From assembly GCF_937892565.1 (NCBI RefSeq), contig NZ_CALAHQ010000086.1, positions 1-34,268 of the forward strand: a stretch of 34,268 nt of DNA, read 5' to 3'. Position 1 is the stretch's first letter; each line of letters starts with the position of its first letter. The notes under the pieces are model-generated. The model saw only the letters and a list, made by a program, of their open reading frames with translations. It had not been told where the DNA came from and did not search any database. The position numbers were made by a program, and so were the translations under genes. Positions 8,462-16,630 of this stretch are shown here, in pieces. This stretch comes from an uncultured Roseicyclus sp. Its GTDB lineage: Bacteria > Pseudomonadota > Alphaproteobacteria > Rhodobacterales > Rhodobacteraceae.

Positions 8462-8830
8462 ATGAAAGAGCTGACCCTTGAAACCTTGATCGCGGTTCTG
8501 GAAGAGATGTTTGGCACAGCCCTGTTCTGGGCCATGGTGGCGGCAGCGGCCTTGGTAACGGCGGCATGGGTCTATGTGCTGGTGCGCGACCGCGCGTTGG
8601 GGATGCGGCAATTCCTGATCGCGCAACTGTTCATGCCGGTTGGGGCCGTGTTGGCGGTATGGTTCGTGATGGTGATGACCCATTCGCGGCTGGCCGATAT
8701 CGGTGGGCCTGTGGATGTCATCATTTTTCTGGGTGTGGCTGCCATGGGTGCCGAGGGGACCGCGATCGTGGTATATGTGATCGAGCGCATGTTTCGCCGA
8801 CGCGCTGGCGATCGCCCAGTGGGGGTGTGA
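8462..8830 (+). CDS. Small multi-pass membrane protein, DUF5368-like
   Basis: A 122-residue protein with three predicted membrane segments, at about residues 19-40, 52-71 and 79-105, ending in a basic, probably cytosolic tail (RMFRRRAGDR). I believe it belongs to the DUF5368 group, short rhodobacterial proteins starting KELTLETLIAV; this is from memory and unverified. It starts 23 bases after the SQR-like gene and so probably shares its FNR-controlled transcript. A partner role, such as membrane docking or a quinone-site accessory for the exported flavoprotein, is an inference from position only; no catalytic motif is visible. Confidence 0.75.
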   Translation: MKELTLETLIAVLEEMFGTALFWAMVAAAALVTAAWVYVLVRDRALGMRQFLIAQLFMPVGAVLAVWFVMVMTHSRLADIGGPVDVIIFLGVAAMGAEGTAIVVYVIERMFRRRAGDRPVGV

Positions 8831-8848
8831 TACCGTTATATTGCCTGC

Positions 8849-8872
8849 GGCGGGGCAAGCTTGATTGCCGCC
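8849..8872 (+). terminator. Possible terminator after the SQR-like operon
   Basis: GGC-GG-GGCAA (8849-8858) can pair with TTGCC-GCC (8865-8872), leaving a two-base bulge and the loop GCTTGA. It lies 18 bases after the stop. Only a broken T-rich stretch follows, so the strength is uncertain. Confidence 0.35.
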
Positions 8873-8987
8873 AGTGACTTTCTGTGATTGTGAAGCCACT
8901 GTCGATGCGGGTCGTGCTTGCTCTGCCTGCGGCTTTGGGCAAGATCATCTGCAAATTTGGGTATATGCCAGCGATTGGACGATTTTC

Positions 8988-10319
8988 ATGCGGATAGCGA
9001 TGATCGGAACGGGGTATGTCGGGCTTGTGTCGGGTGTGTGTTTTTCCGATTTCGGGCATGATGTGATCTGCGTCGACAAGGATCCTGCGAAAATCGACAA
9101 GCTCAACCGGGGCCAGGTGCCGATCTTTGAGCCGGGGCTTGATCCGCTGATGGCGCGCAATGTGGATGCGGGCCGGCTGTCGTTTACCACCGATCTGCGG
9201 GCAGCGGTCGATGGGGCGGATGCGGTGTTCATCGCGGTGGGCACGCCCACGCGGCGCGGTGACGGGCATGCAGATCTGAGCTATGTCATGGCTGCGGCCG
9301 AGGATGTGGCGCATGCGCTGACGGGCTATGCGGTGATCGTGACCAAATCGACCGTGCCCGTTGGCACCAATGCCCGCGTCAAGCAGGTGGTGGCCAAGGC
9401 CAATCCCAAGGCGGAATTCGATGTCGCATCGAACCCCGAATTTCTGCGCGAAGGGGCGGCGATCGATGATTTCATGAAACCCGACCGCGTGGTTGTGGGC
9501 GCACAGACCGCACGCGCGGCCGATGTGTTGGCCGAAATCTATCGCCCGTTGTTCTTGCGGGATTTCCCGATCGTGATCACCGATCTGGAATCGGCCGAGA
9601 TGATCAAATACGCCGCCAATGCCTTTCTTGCGACCAAGATCACCTTTATCAACGAGATCGCGGCGCTGTGCGAACGGGTGGGCGCCGATGTAAAGGAAGT
9701 GTCCAAGGGCATTGGGCTGGATGGGCGCATCGGCAACAAGTTCCTGCATGCGGGCCCGGGTTACGGCGGATCGTGCTTTCCCAAGGATACACAGGCGCTT
9801 GCCCGGATCGGGCAGGAACACGCCGTGCCGCAATCCATCGTGGAAACCGTGATCCGGGTGAATGACGGGGTAAAGACCCGCATGATCGAAAAGCTGCGCG
9901 ATCTGTGCGACGGATCATTCAACGGCAAGACGATTGCCGTGCTGGGCGTTACCTTTAAGCCCAACACGGATGACATGCGCGATGCCCCCAGCCTGACCAT
10001 CGTGCCAGCGCTGGTGGGAGGGGGGGCAAAGGTGCGGGTGGTCGACCCGCAAGGCCGGCGCGAAGGCGAGGCGCTGTTGCCCGGCGTGGTCTGGACCGAT
10101 GACCCCTACAAGGCGGCGCAAAATGCCGATCTGGTCGTGATCTTGACAGAGTGGAACGAGTTCCGAGCCCTGGATCTCGGCAAGCTCGCCAAGAAAATGG
10201 CGCATCCCCGGATGGCCGATCTGCGCAACATCTATTCGCGGCGCGATGCCAAGCGGGCGGGGTTCGAGGCCTATGATTGCGTCGGACGGTCGGGGTTGAC
10301 GGCACCTGCACCAGCGTGA
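8988..10319 (+). CDS. ugd: UDP-glucose 6-dehydrogenase
   Basis: A 443-residue cytoplasmic enzyme that oxidises UDP-glucose twice with NAD+ to UDP-glucuronate, a precursor for capsule, exopolysaccharide and modified lipid A. The NAD-binding GTGYVG loop occupies residues 7-12. The catalytic cysteine is C263 in GGSCFPKDT. The UDP-binding C-terminal domain carries GVTFKPNTDDMRDAPS. I chose ATG 8988 because the Rossmann fold begins immediately after it; the frame is open for 41 more codons upstream, but that part has no family similarity. It stands alone: no other exopolysaccharide genes are visible, and a 150-200 base gap lies on either side. Confidence 0.95.
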   Translation: MRIAMIGTGYVGLVSGVCFSDFGHDVICVDKDPAKIDKLNRGQVPIFEPGLDPLMARNVDAGRLSFTTDLRAAVDGADAVFIAVGTPTRRGDGHADLSYVMAAAEDVAHALTGYAVIVTKSTVPVGTNARVKQVVAKANPKAEFDVASNPEFLREGAAIDDFMKPDRVVVGAQTARAADVLAEIYRPLFLRDFPIVITDLESAEMIKYAANAFLATKITFINEIAALCERVGADVKEVSKGIGLDGRIGNKFLHAGPGYGGSCFPKDTQALARIGQEHAVPQSIVETVIRVNDGVKTRMIEKLRDLCDGSFNGKTIAVLGVTFKPNTDDMRDAPSLTIVPALVGGGAKVRVVDPQGRREGEALLPGVVWTDDPYKAAQNADLVVILTEWNEFRALDLGKLAKKMAHPRMADLRNIYSRRDAKRAGFEAYDCVGRSGLTAPAPA

Positions 10320-10519
10320 CGGGCCGCGATTGCGCCTTGCCGTTCGGTCCGATCACAAAGCCCGCCCGCAAGATCAGTGCGAAAGCGCCGGGGACGACCG
10401 GATTGGGCTTGCAGTGCCCCGCCACCGACCCTAGAAGAACGCAAATTTCTTGACGCCATTGGGGTGTTCCGGACCGCCAAAACGCGGCCCGGCCCACCCC
10501 CGACTTTCGTGAGGATGCG

Positions 10520-11845
10520 ATGCAGATCACCGAGACCTTGGCCGAGGGCCTCAAGCGCGAATATCAGATCACCATCACCGGGACCGATCTGGAGGCGCGC
10601 GTCAACGACAAGCTGATCGAGGCGCAGCCTGAGATCGCCATGAAGGGCTTTCGCAAGGGCAAGGTGCCCATGGCGCTGCTGAAAAAGCAGTACGGCCCCC
10701 GTCTTTTGGGCGAAGCCATGCAAGATGCCGTCGATGGCGCGCTGCAAGACCATCTGACGACCTGTGGCGACCGGCCTGCGATGCAGCCGGCGGTCAAGAT
10801 GGTCAATGAGAACTGGAAAGAGGGCGACGATATCATTGTGTCGGTTGCTTACGAAAAACTGCCCGAAATCCCGGGTGTGGATTACAAGGCGCTGAAACTC
10901 GAAAAGCTGGTGGCCAAGGCTGCCGATAGCGAAATCGACGAAGCGCTCAAGAACCTTGCCGCAAGCGCACAGAATTTCGACACGAAGAAAGGCAAGTCCG
11001 CCGATGGCGATCAGGTTGTGATCGACTTCGTCGGCAAGCTGGACGGCGAGGCTTTTGATGGCGGATCGGCCGAAGATTATCCGCTGGTACTGGGGTCGGG
11101 GTCGTTCATTCCCGGCTTTGAGGAACAGCTGGTCGGCGTCAAGAAAGGCGACGAAAAAGCCATCGATGTGACCTTTCCCGAGCAGTACGGCGCGGCCCAT
11201 CTGGCCGGCAAGGCGGTGGTGTTCGATGTCACTGTGAAAGAGGTGCGCAAACCCGTCGCCGCCGAGATCGACGAGGAACTGGCCAAGAAATATGGCGCAG
11301 AAAGCCTTGAGGCGCTGAAAGGTCAGATCGCCGAGCGTATGGGCGTCGAGTATGCGGGCGCAGCGCGTCAGGTTCTCAAGCGCAAATTGCTCGATCAGCT
11401 GGATGCACAGGTGAGTTTCGCGTTGCCGCCAAGCCTTGTGGCAGCCGAAGCGGGCCAGATTGCCCACCAGCTGTGGCACGAAGAAAACCCCGATGTGCAT
11501 GGCCATGATCACGCCGAGATCACGCCAAGCGAAGAGCATCTGAAGCTGGCTGAACGCCGCGTGAAGCTGGGCCTGTTGCTTGCTGAGCTGGGCCAGAAGA
11601 ACGAAGTCAAGGTGACTGATGCCGAGATGACGCAAGCGATCATGATGCAAGCGCGCCAGTATCCGGGTCAGGAGCGCGCTTTTTTCGAATTCATCCAGCA
11701 AAATCAAGCGGCTCAGCAACAGATCCGCGCGCCGCTGTTCGAGGATAAGGTTATCGATTTCATTGTGGAATTGGCCGACGTCACCGAAAAATCCATCGGC
11801 AAGGATGAATTGAAAGCCGCAGTGGACGCGCTCGAAGTCGAATGA
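10520..11845 (+). CDS. tig: Trigger factor (ribosome-associated chaperone)
   Basis: A 441-residue chaperone that binds ribosomal protein L23 at the tunnel exit and shields nascent chains. The ribosome-docking signature GFRKGK is at residues 43-48. The FKBP-type prolyl isomerase domain spans about 160-244, with [17 protein letters not shown] and IPGFEEQL. A long helical C-terminal arm domain follows, ending acidic. Length is normal for the family. The ATG at 10520 is preceded by GAGGATGCG, a reasonable ribosome site. The 200 bases upstream (10320-10519) show no gene; its promoter is probably there but I cannot place it. A strong terminator follows. Confidence 0.96.
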   Translation: MQITETLAEGLKREYQITITGTDLEARVNDKLIEAQPEIAMKGFRKGKVPMALLKKQYGPRLLGEAMQDAVDGALQDHLTTCGDRPAMQPAVKMVNENWKEGDDIIVSVAYEKLPEIPGVDYKALKLEKLVAKAADSEIDEALKNLAASAQNFDTKKGKSADGDQVVIDFVGKLDGEAFDGGSAEDYPLVLGSGSFIPGFEEQLVGVKKGDEKAIDVTFPEQYGAAHLAGKAVVFDVTVKEVRKPVAAEIDEELAKKYGAESLEALKGQIAERMGVEYAGAARQVLKRKLLDQLDAQVSFALPPSLVAAEAGQIAHQLWHEENPDVHGHDHAEITPSEEHLKLAERRVKLGLLLAELGQKNEVKVTDAEMTQAIMMQARQYPGQERAFFEFIQQNQAAQQQIRAPLFEDKVIDFIVELADVTEKSIGKDELKAAVDALEVE

Positions 11846-11870
11846 TCCCGGCCCCTTTGGGCAAGACCTT

Positions 11871-11899
11871 AAGGGCGGTCCCGTGGGGCCGCCCTTTTT
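11871..11899 (+). terminator. Intrinsic terminator of tig
   Basis: AAGGGCGG pairs with CCGCCCTT, extended by T-G and C-G pairs to a very short loop, and is followed at once by a T-rich run (CCCTTTTTCTTT). It lies 25 bases after the tig stop codon. Confidence 0.8.
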
Positions 11900-12073
11900 C
11901 TTTGGCAGGTTCCCCCGATGGTCCCAAGACGCGCGGCGCTTGCGGTGGGGATGGCGATGTCTGGGATCACGCGTCAACGCGGATCATGCAGGCCCGCCCA
12001 TGGCCACCGCCGCAGCTTGCCGGGCATGCGAGGGCTTTGTGATTTGTTAATCGTCTTGCTGCAGGCTGTGGAT

Positions 12074-12535
12074 ATGACCCGCGCCGCCATCCTTGTTTGC
12101 ATGTTCTTGGGGTTTGCACCGACCGGTGTGGCCTTGGCCTGTCCTGATGGTGACGCCATGGCGGCGGAACAGTATCGCTTTACAGGGCGCAATCTTTGGT
12201 CACCGGAACGGTTCCGCGTGGAGGCGGGGGGGCACATTGCCCTGACGGATTGTGGCGCCATGGGCTGGGGCTATGTGCGTCAGGCGCCCGATATGGTCTT
12301 TGATCTGACGCGCATGCGGCGGTATCGGCGGCTGCATCTGCGGTCATATGCCGAGTGCGACACGGTCTTGTTGTTGCGTGATCCGTCCGGGCAATGGTTT
12401 TTCGACGATGACAGCGGGGTGGGGCGCACCGCGTCGCTGAGCCTGTCCGACCCGTTGGATGGGTCATATGCCGTCTGGGTCGGGTCCTATCGGCCCGAAG
12501 GCTGCGAGGCGCAACTGACACTTGAATCCTTTTAG
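12074..12535 (+). CDS. Small secreted protein of unknown function
   Basis: A 153-residue protein with a clear Sec signal peptide (MTRAAILVCMFLGFAPTGVALA, cleavage near residue 22). The mature part has four cysteines, at CPDG, TDCGAMG, AECDTV and EGCEAQ, consistent with two disulfides. Its beta-rich pattern, with DPSGQWFFDDDSG followed by DPLDGSYAVWVGSY, resembles bacterial pre-peptidase C-terminal/PPC-like beta-sandwich domains, as an impression only. I chose ATG 12074 because the signal peptide begins there; the frame is open 52 codons further upstream without a sensible N-terminus. The gene stands alone between the tig terminator and the convergent ribosomal operon. The periplasmic or extracellular location is well supported and the function is unknown. 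Confidence 0.7.
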   Translation: MTRAAILVCMFLGFAPTGVALACPDGDAMAAEQYRFTGRNLWSPERFRVEAGGHIALTDCGAMGWGYVRQAPDMVFDLTRMRRYRRLHLRSYAECDTVLLLRDPSGQWFFDDDSGVGRTASLSLSDPLDGSYAVWVGSYRPEGCEAQLTLESF

Positions 12536-12629
12536 CCTCATGAGCGCTGCTCATCCCAAGCTGGCCACAGGTCACAGACCGGCGCAGCGCGTGCTGATCT
12601 TGTGGCCAAGGCCCTTGTCGTGCTGACAA

Positions 12630-12658
12630 GACAAGGGCCGCATCCGAGGATGCGGCCC
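12630..12658 (-). terminator. Terminator of the rpsF-rpsR-rplI operon
   Basis: GGGCCGCATCC (12635-12645) and GGATGCGGCCC (12648-12658) form a perfect 11-base stem, followed on the minus strand by TTGTCTTGTC. A second stem (CCCTTGTC 12612-12619 with GACAAGGG 12630-12637) overlaps the first arm, so the two are mutually exclusive. It lies 40 bases downstream of the rplI stop. Confidence 0.65.
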
Positions 12659-12697
12659 ATGATTTTCAACAGCCACGCCAATATGGCCGCGGGTTAT

Positions 12698-13291
12698 TCA
12701 CGCCTTGGAGGCGGCGCCTTCGTCGTCGTCGGAGGCAGCACCGCCGATATCGTCAAAGAGTTCGGCGATCTCGAATTCTGCGGCAGCTTCCTGTTCGGCG
12801 GCAAGTTCCTGAATGGTCTTGCCAGCGGCCTGAAGCTCGGCTTCCTGGACCGAGCGTGCCACGTTCAGGACGATATCAAGCGTCACCTCGGGGTGCAGCA
12901 CCACACGAACAGTGTGCAGGCCAAGTTCCTTGATCGGGCGCAGCAATTGAACTTGCTGGCGATCGATCGAGATGCCGGCCGCAGTCGAGGCTTCGGCCGC
13001 GTCACGGGTGGTGACAGAGCCATAAAGCGCGCCGGCGTCGGAGGCAGAGCGGATGATGACGAAACGCTGACCATTGAGACGGGCGGCCAGCTGTTCGGCT
13101 TCTTTCCGGGTTTCCAGATTGCGGGCTTCGAGGTGCGCCTTTTGCGCCTCGTAGGCCTTGCGGTTCGCATCATTGGCGCGCAGCGCTTTTTTCTGGGGCA
13201 GCAGATAGTTGCGGGCGTATCCGTCCTTGACGTTCACGACCTCGCCCATCTGGCCCAGTTTGGCCACGCGTTCGAGCAAGATGACTTCCAT
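12698..13291 (-). CDS. rplI: 50S ribosomal protein L9
   Basis: A 197-residue ribosomal protein. The N-terminal rRNA-binding domain shows the L9 signature [32 protein letters not shown] split over residues 1-32, with the central motif GxxVxVKxGYARNxLxP. A long connecting helix spans about 40-75, and the C-terminal domain follows to about 150. Beyond this, about 45 extra residues form an acidic alanine/glutamate/aspartate-rich tail that is common in alphaproteobacterial L9. It is the third gene of the rpsF-rpsR-rplI operon and starts 11 bases after the rpsR stop. Confidence 0.97.
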   Translation of the reverse strand: MEVILLERVAKLGQMGEVVNVKDGYARNYLLPQKKALRANDANRKAYEAQKAHLEARNLETRKEAEQLAARLNGQRFVIIRSASDAGALYGSVTTRDAAEASTAAGISIDRQQVQLLRPIKELGLHTVRVVLHPEVTLDIVLNVARSVQEAELQAAGKTIQELAAEQEAAAEFEIAELFDDIGGAASDDDEGAASKA

Positions 13292-13302
13292 CGGGCGTCT
13301 CC

Positions 13303-13530
13303 TTACTTCACGGAATAGGGCAGCAGGGCGAGGAACCGGGCGCGCTTGATCGCGATTGCGAGCTTACGCTGGTTCTTTGCACTGACCGCGGTGATGCGGG
13401 AGGGGACGATCTTGCCGCGCTCGGAGATGTAGCGCTGAAGCAGGCGCACATCCTTGTAATCGATGCTGGGCGCGCCTTCGCCCTCGAAGGGGTCGGATTT
13501 GCGGCGGCGGAAAAACGGTTTTGATGCCAT
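13303..13530 (-). CDS. rpsR: 30S ribosomal protein S18
   Basis: A 75-residue small-subunit protein that forms a heterodimer with S6 on the platform of the 30S subunit. The family motif [19 protein letters not shown] is present near residues 23-41, followed by the basic [27 protein letters not shown] segment. Length is normal. It lies between rpsF (17-base gap) and rplI (11-base gap), the usual order. Confidence 0.97.
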   Translation of the reverse strand: MASKPFFRRRKSDPFEGEGAPSIDYKDVRLLQRYISERGKIVPSRITAVSAKNQRKLAIAIKRARFLALLPYSVK

Positions 13531-13547
13531 GATCTAATTCCTTCCTC

Positions 13548-13988
13548 TCAGCGACGTTCGCGGCGTTCGCCGCGGTCGCCACGATCACCCCGGTCGCCAC
13601 GATCACCGCGGTCGCCACGATCGGGCCGGTCGCCACGATCGAAACGATCACCGCGCTCACGGTCGTCGCGCTTTTGCATCTGAGCCGAGGGGCCTTCTTC
13701 ATGGGCGTCGACCTTTACGGTCATCACGCGCATCACGTCTTCGTGCAGGCGCATCAGACGTTCCATTTCCTGCACGGCGGCCGGGGGCGCGTCGGTGCGG
13801 AAATAGGCGTAATGGCCCTTGCGGTTCTTGTTGATCTTGTAGGCCATGGTCTTGAGACCCCAGTATTCGGTCTCGACCATGTTGCCGCCATTGTCCTTGA
13901 GGACGGTGCCGAAATGCTCGACCAGCCCTTCGGCTTGCGCGCCGGAGAGATCCTGGCGTGCAATCATCACATGCTCATAGAGAGGCAT
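13548..13988 (-). CDS. rpsF: 30S ribosomal protein S6 with Asp-Arg-Gly repeat tail
   Basis: A 146-residue protein. Residues 1-95 are the S6 fold ([15 protein letters not shown], then [17 protein letters not shown] and [19 protein letters not shown]). The remainder is a very polar C-terminal extension that ends in repeated Asp-Arg-Gly units encoded by a tandem 18-base repeat. Long charged S6 tails occur in alphaproteobacteria. I chose the start at 13988 because MPLYEH is the usual N-terminus; the open frame continues 53 codons upstream without similarity. It is the first gene of the operon and is divergent from fabD. Autoregulation through an S6:S18 leader element is plausible. Confidence 0.95.
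   Translation of the reverse strand: MPLYEHVMIARQDLSGAQAEGLVEHFGTVLKDNGGNMVETEYWGLKTMAYKINKNRKGHYAYFRTDAPPAAVQEMERLMRLHEDVMRVMTVKVDAHEEGPSAQMQKRDDRERGDRFDRGDRPDRGDRGDRGDRGDRGDRGERRERR
13573..13644 (-). repeat. 18-base tandem repeat in the 3' end of rpsF
   Basis: Four consecutive 18-base units share CGGTCGCCACGATC on the plus strand and differ only in the last four bases (13573-13590, 13591-13608, 13609-13626, 13627-13644). They encode Asp-Arg-Gly/Asp-Arg-Pro hexapeptides in the S6 tail. The unit length is a multiple of three, so gain or loss of a unit keeps the frame. Confidence 0.85.
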
Positions 13989-14099
13989 GGAAACTCCAGT
14001 TCTGTTGCGGGCGCCTTTCAAAGGCCGGGGTGTTCCATCTTCGCCCCCCGGGCCACGAGGGAATGCGCCGTTCATCAAATCCATGGCGAAGACCCGTGG

Positions 14100-14128
14100 G
14101 CCATACACCGGGGCGCGTGCGCTGGCAA
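14100..14128 (-). promoter_or_regulatory. Candidate sigma70-type promoter of rpsF operon
   Basis: On the minus strand, TTGCCA (14128-14123) and TATGGC (14105-14100) are separated by 17 bases. They lie about 110 bases before the rpsF start, leaving a leader with small hairpins (such as GCCTTTGAAAGGC). Spacing is ideal, but matches are judged by eye. Confidence 0.4.
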
Positions 14129-14251
14129 GCCCGCCCGGTCTTGCCAACAGGTCGGAAAAGCCGCTTTATCCGGGTGTCTCGGCGGTGGGGTGCGGCCACG
14201 CTTTTGGCCCGGGCACACAGGCACGGACGATCCCGGCGTGCCATCGACGCG

Positions 14252-14280
14252 TTGCGCAAGATGCGTGCTTGCGCTAGCCC
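14252..14280 (+). promoter_or_regulatory. Candidate fabD promoter region with inverted repeat
   Basis: GCGCAAG (14254-14260) and CTTGCGC (14268-14274) form a perfect 7-base inverted repeat with a 7-base spacer, a layout typical of dimeric repressor operators. TTGCGC (14252-14257) could act as a -35 element with TAGCCC 17 bases later. It lies about 35 bases before fabD. The regulator is unknown. The rest of the 13989-14312 gap shows only the rpsF promoter candidate and leader. Confidence 0.35.
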
Positions 14281-14312
14281 ATGGCACACACGAGCACGAT
14301 GAGGGATACCGC

Positions 14313-15257
14313 ATGACACGAGCCTTTCTGTTTCCCGGGCAGGGCGCGCAGACCATCGGCATGGGGCGCGATCTGGCCGAGGCCTATCCGCAAGCGCGCG
14401 CCGTCTTTGCAGAGGTGGATGAGGCGCTGGGCGAACATCTGTCGGCCCTGATCTGGGAGGGCGAGCAAGACGCGCTGACCCTGACGCGCAACGCACAGCC
14501 CGCGCTGATGGCGACATCCATGGCCGTGATGGCGGCGCTCGAGGCCGAGGGGGTCGAGGTGACGCAGGCGGCCTATGTCGCGGGCCACAGTCTTGGGGAA
14601 TATTCGGCGCTGGCGGCGGCGGGGGCGTTGGGGCTTGGCGATGCGGCGCGGCTGTTGCGGTTGCGAGGCGAGGCCATGCAGGCGGCGGTGCCAGCAGGTC
14701 AAGGCGCGATGGCGGCTGTGCTGGGGCTGGATTTCGACAGCGTGGCCGCAGTGGCGGCCGAAGCAGCCGAGGATCAGGTTTGTGCCGCGGCAAATGACAA
14801 TGATCCTGCGCAGGTCGTGATCTCGGGCCATGAGGCGGCGGTGCTGCGTGCGGTGGATCTTGCCAAGGCGAAGGGTGCCAAACGTGCGATCTTGTTGCCG
14901 GTATCGGCCCCGTTTCATTGCGCCTTGATGGCACCCGCAGCCGAGGTGATGGCCGAGGCCCTGGCTGTCGTCAGGCTGCGCGCCCCGCGCGTGCCGCTGG
15001 TCGGCAATGTCACCGCCACGGCCGAGACAGACCCGCAGGCAATTGCGCAGCGACTGGTCGAGCAGGTGACAGGGCGTGTTCGCTGGCGCGAAAGCATCGG
15101 CTGGATGGTGGCACAGGGCGTGACCGAGACATGGGAGATCGGCGCAGGCAAGGCGCTGAGCGGGATGGTCAAGCGGATCGACCGGGCGGTCGAAACCCGC
15201 AGTGCGGCCACCGCCGCCGAGGTGCGCGCCTTGGCCGAGATGCTGGCCGATGGCTAG
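14313..15257 (+). CDS. fabD: Malonyl-CoA:ACP transacylase
   Basis: A 314-residue enzyme that moves malonyl groups from CoA to acyl carrier protein to feed fatty-acid elongation. The nucleophile is S93 in GHSLGEYSA and the catalytic histidine is H202 in SAPFHCALM. The N-terminus has FPGQGAQ, near residues 7-13. Length is normal. I chose ATG 14313, since the family N-terminus (TRAFLFPGQGAQ) starts there; the frame is open far upstream but reads through the antisense of rpsF. The stop overlaps the next gene start by eight bases. It is the first gene of the fab cluster here. Confidence 0.96.
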   Translation: MTRAFLFPGQGAQTIGMGRDLAEAYPQARAVFAEVDEALGEHLSALIWEGEQDALTLTRNAQPALMATSMAVMAALEAEGVEVTQAAYVAGHSLGEYSALAAAGALGLGDAARLLRLRGEAMQAAVPAGQGAMAAVLGLDFDSVAAVAAEAAEDQVCAAANDNDPAQVVISGHEAAVLRAVDLAKAKGAKRAILLPVSAPFHCALMAPAAEVMAEALAVVRLRAPRVPLVGNVTATAETDPQAIAQRLVEQVTGRVRWRESIGWMVAQGVTETWEIGAGKALSGMVKRIDRAVETRSAATAAEVRALAEMLADG

Positions 15258-15825
15258 GCGGCTTGGGATGATCGCGGTGGTCGCGCTTGCGGTGGGGTTG
15301 GGCGGCTTTGGGTTGATCCGGCTGGCGGGTGCGGGGGCGACGGAGTTCCGGCTGGAGGGTGCGGTCTTGCATGTCGCGGGCCCCTTGAATGGGGCTGCGG
15401 CGGATCGGATGCAACGGCTTTTCGAGGAACATCCCGGGCTTGAGGTGGTGGCGCTGGGGGATTTGCCGGGGGCCGATGACGTGGTCTGGGCGGCGGGAAT
15501 GGGGCGGTTGATCCGGGCGGCCGGACTTGAGACGCGTGCGGTCGGCCCGGTGGTGAATGATGCGATATTGCTCTATCTGGGCGGGGTGAGACGCGTTGTG
15601 GAGGGCGGTGCGTTGGTGCTGCACAGCGATGCGGTGCAGCGTCAGCGGGGCATCGCCGTGGATGCCAGCGTCGCCGCACAGGCCGATCGGCAGCAGTTTG
15701 TGGCCGCGATGCTGGGCGATGGGCGCTTTGCCGATTTCATGGCCGCGACCCGCGCCGCACGCGAGAGCTATCAATTGACCGCCGAGGATATGGCGCGGTT
15801 TGGTCTGCAGACGCAGGCACAATAG
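15250..15825 (+). CDS. Membrane-anchored or exported protein with ClpP/crotonase-like fold, apparently degenerate
   Basis: A 191-residue protein. An N-terminal hydrophobic segment (about residues 5-22, after MARR) is either an anchor or a signal peptide. The rest resembles the periplasmic ClpP/crotonase-like group (COG3904 type): a beta-alpha core, then ILLYLGGVRRVVEGGALVLHSDA. In that group a Ser-Ala-Cys-like motif normally comes just before the FLGG segment. Here the corresponding position reads VNDAILLYLGG, so the catalytic serine seems to be missing. The start overlaps the fabD stop by eight bases and fabG starts 21 bases later, so the gene probably belongs to the fab transcript. The fold is inferred by eye and the function is unknown. 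Confidence 0.65.
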   Translation: MARRLGMIAVVALAVGLGGFGLIRLAGAGATEFRLEGAVLHVAGPLNGAAADRMQRLFEEHPGLEVVALGDLPGADDVVWAAGMGRLIRAAGLETRAVGPVVNDAILLYLGGVRRVVEGGALVLHSDAVQRQRGIAVDASVAAQADRQQFVAAMLGDGRFADFMAATRAARESYQLTAEDMARFGLQTQAQ

Positions 15826-15846
15826 GCAAGACGAAAGGGGGCGATC

Positions 15847-16584
15847 ATGTTCGATCTGACAGGGAAATCGGCGCTGGTGACGGGCGCATCGGGCGGGATC
15901 GGGGCCGATATCGCCCGTGCTTTGCACAGCGCAGGCGCTCAGGTCGCGCTGTCTGGCACGCGCGAGGCGCCGCTTTCGGCGCTGGCGGCGGAATTGGGCG
16001 GGCGGGTGCATGTGCTGCCGTGCAATCTGGGCGATGCCGTGGCGGTCGAGGCGCTGCCCAAGCAAGCGGTCGCGGCAATGGGGGCGGTCGACATTCTGGT
16101 CAACAATGCCGGGATCACGCGTGACAACCTGTTCATGCGGATGTCGGATGAGGAGTGGTCAGAGGTTATCGAGATCAATCTGACATCCACCATGCGGCTG
16201 TGCCGGGGGGTGTTGCGGGGCATGATGAAGGCCCGTTGGGGCCGCATCGTCAACATCTCGTCCGTGGTGGGCGCCACCGGCAACCCGGGGCAGGGCAACT
16301 ATGCTGCGTCAAAGGCCGGAATGGTGGGCATGTCGAAAAGCCTGGCCTATGAGGTGGCCAGTCGGGGCATCACGGTCAATTGCATCGCGCCGGGCTTTAT
16401 CGAAACGGCGATGACCGACAAGCTGACCGAGGACCAGAAGGGCAAGATCTTGGCGCAAATTCCCGCGGGGCGCATGGGGCATGCCGCCGAAATTGCGGCC
16501 GCGGCCCTGTATCTGGCCAGCGCAGAGGCGGGTTATGTCACCGGAACCACGCTCCATGTGAATGGTGGCATGGCAATGCTGTGA
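15847..16584 (+). CDS. fabG: 3-oxoacyl-ACP reductase
   Basis: A 245-residue NADPH-dependent short-chain dehydrogenase that reduces 3-oxoacyl-ACP in each round of fatty-acid elongation. The cofactor loop TGASGGIG lies near residues 13-20 and the structural motif NNAG near 86-89. The catalytic set is S139, Y152 and K156 (YAASK). The C-terminus (YVTGTTLHVNGGMAML) is typical of FabG. A good ribosome site (AAAGGGGG) precedes the ATG. It lies between fabD and acpP, as expected, so it is a housekeeping FabG rather than a random SDR. Confidence 0.95.
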   Translation: MFDLTGKSALVTGASGGIGADIARALHSAGAQVALSGTREAPLSALAAELGGRVHVLPCNLGDAVAVEALPKQAVAAMGAVDILVNNAGITRDNLFMRMSDEEWSEVIEINLTSTMRLCRGVLRGMMKARWGRIVNISSVVGATGNPGQGNYAASKAGMVGMSKSLAYEVASRGITVNCIAPGFIETAMTDKLTEDQKGKILAQIPAGRMGHAAEIAAAALYLASAEAGYVTGTTLHVNGGMAML

Positions 16585-16604
16585 CCCGTGGAACCAAGAT
16601 GACG

Positions 16605-16630
16605 CGAAGGCAGTTGCCTTCGTTTGGTTC
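16605..16630 (+). terminator. Hairpin after fabG overlapping the acpP promoter
   Basis: CGAAGGCA (16605-16612) and TGCCTTCG (16615-16622) are perfect complements around GT (a larger loop forms if the end pairs open), followed by TTTGGTTCT. The right arm overlaps the proposed -35 of acpP. Confidence 0.5.

Noticed and set aside
12540..12554. ATGAGC-GCT-GCTCAT hairpin after the secreted-protein gene
   Set aside because: Short stem with a three-base loop and no T-run; too weak to call a terminator.
13674..14312. Upstream extension of fabD by 213 codons
   Set aside because: It reads antisense through rpsF; the FabD N-terminus starts at 14313.
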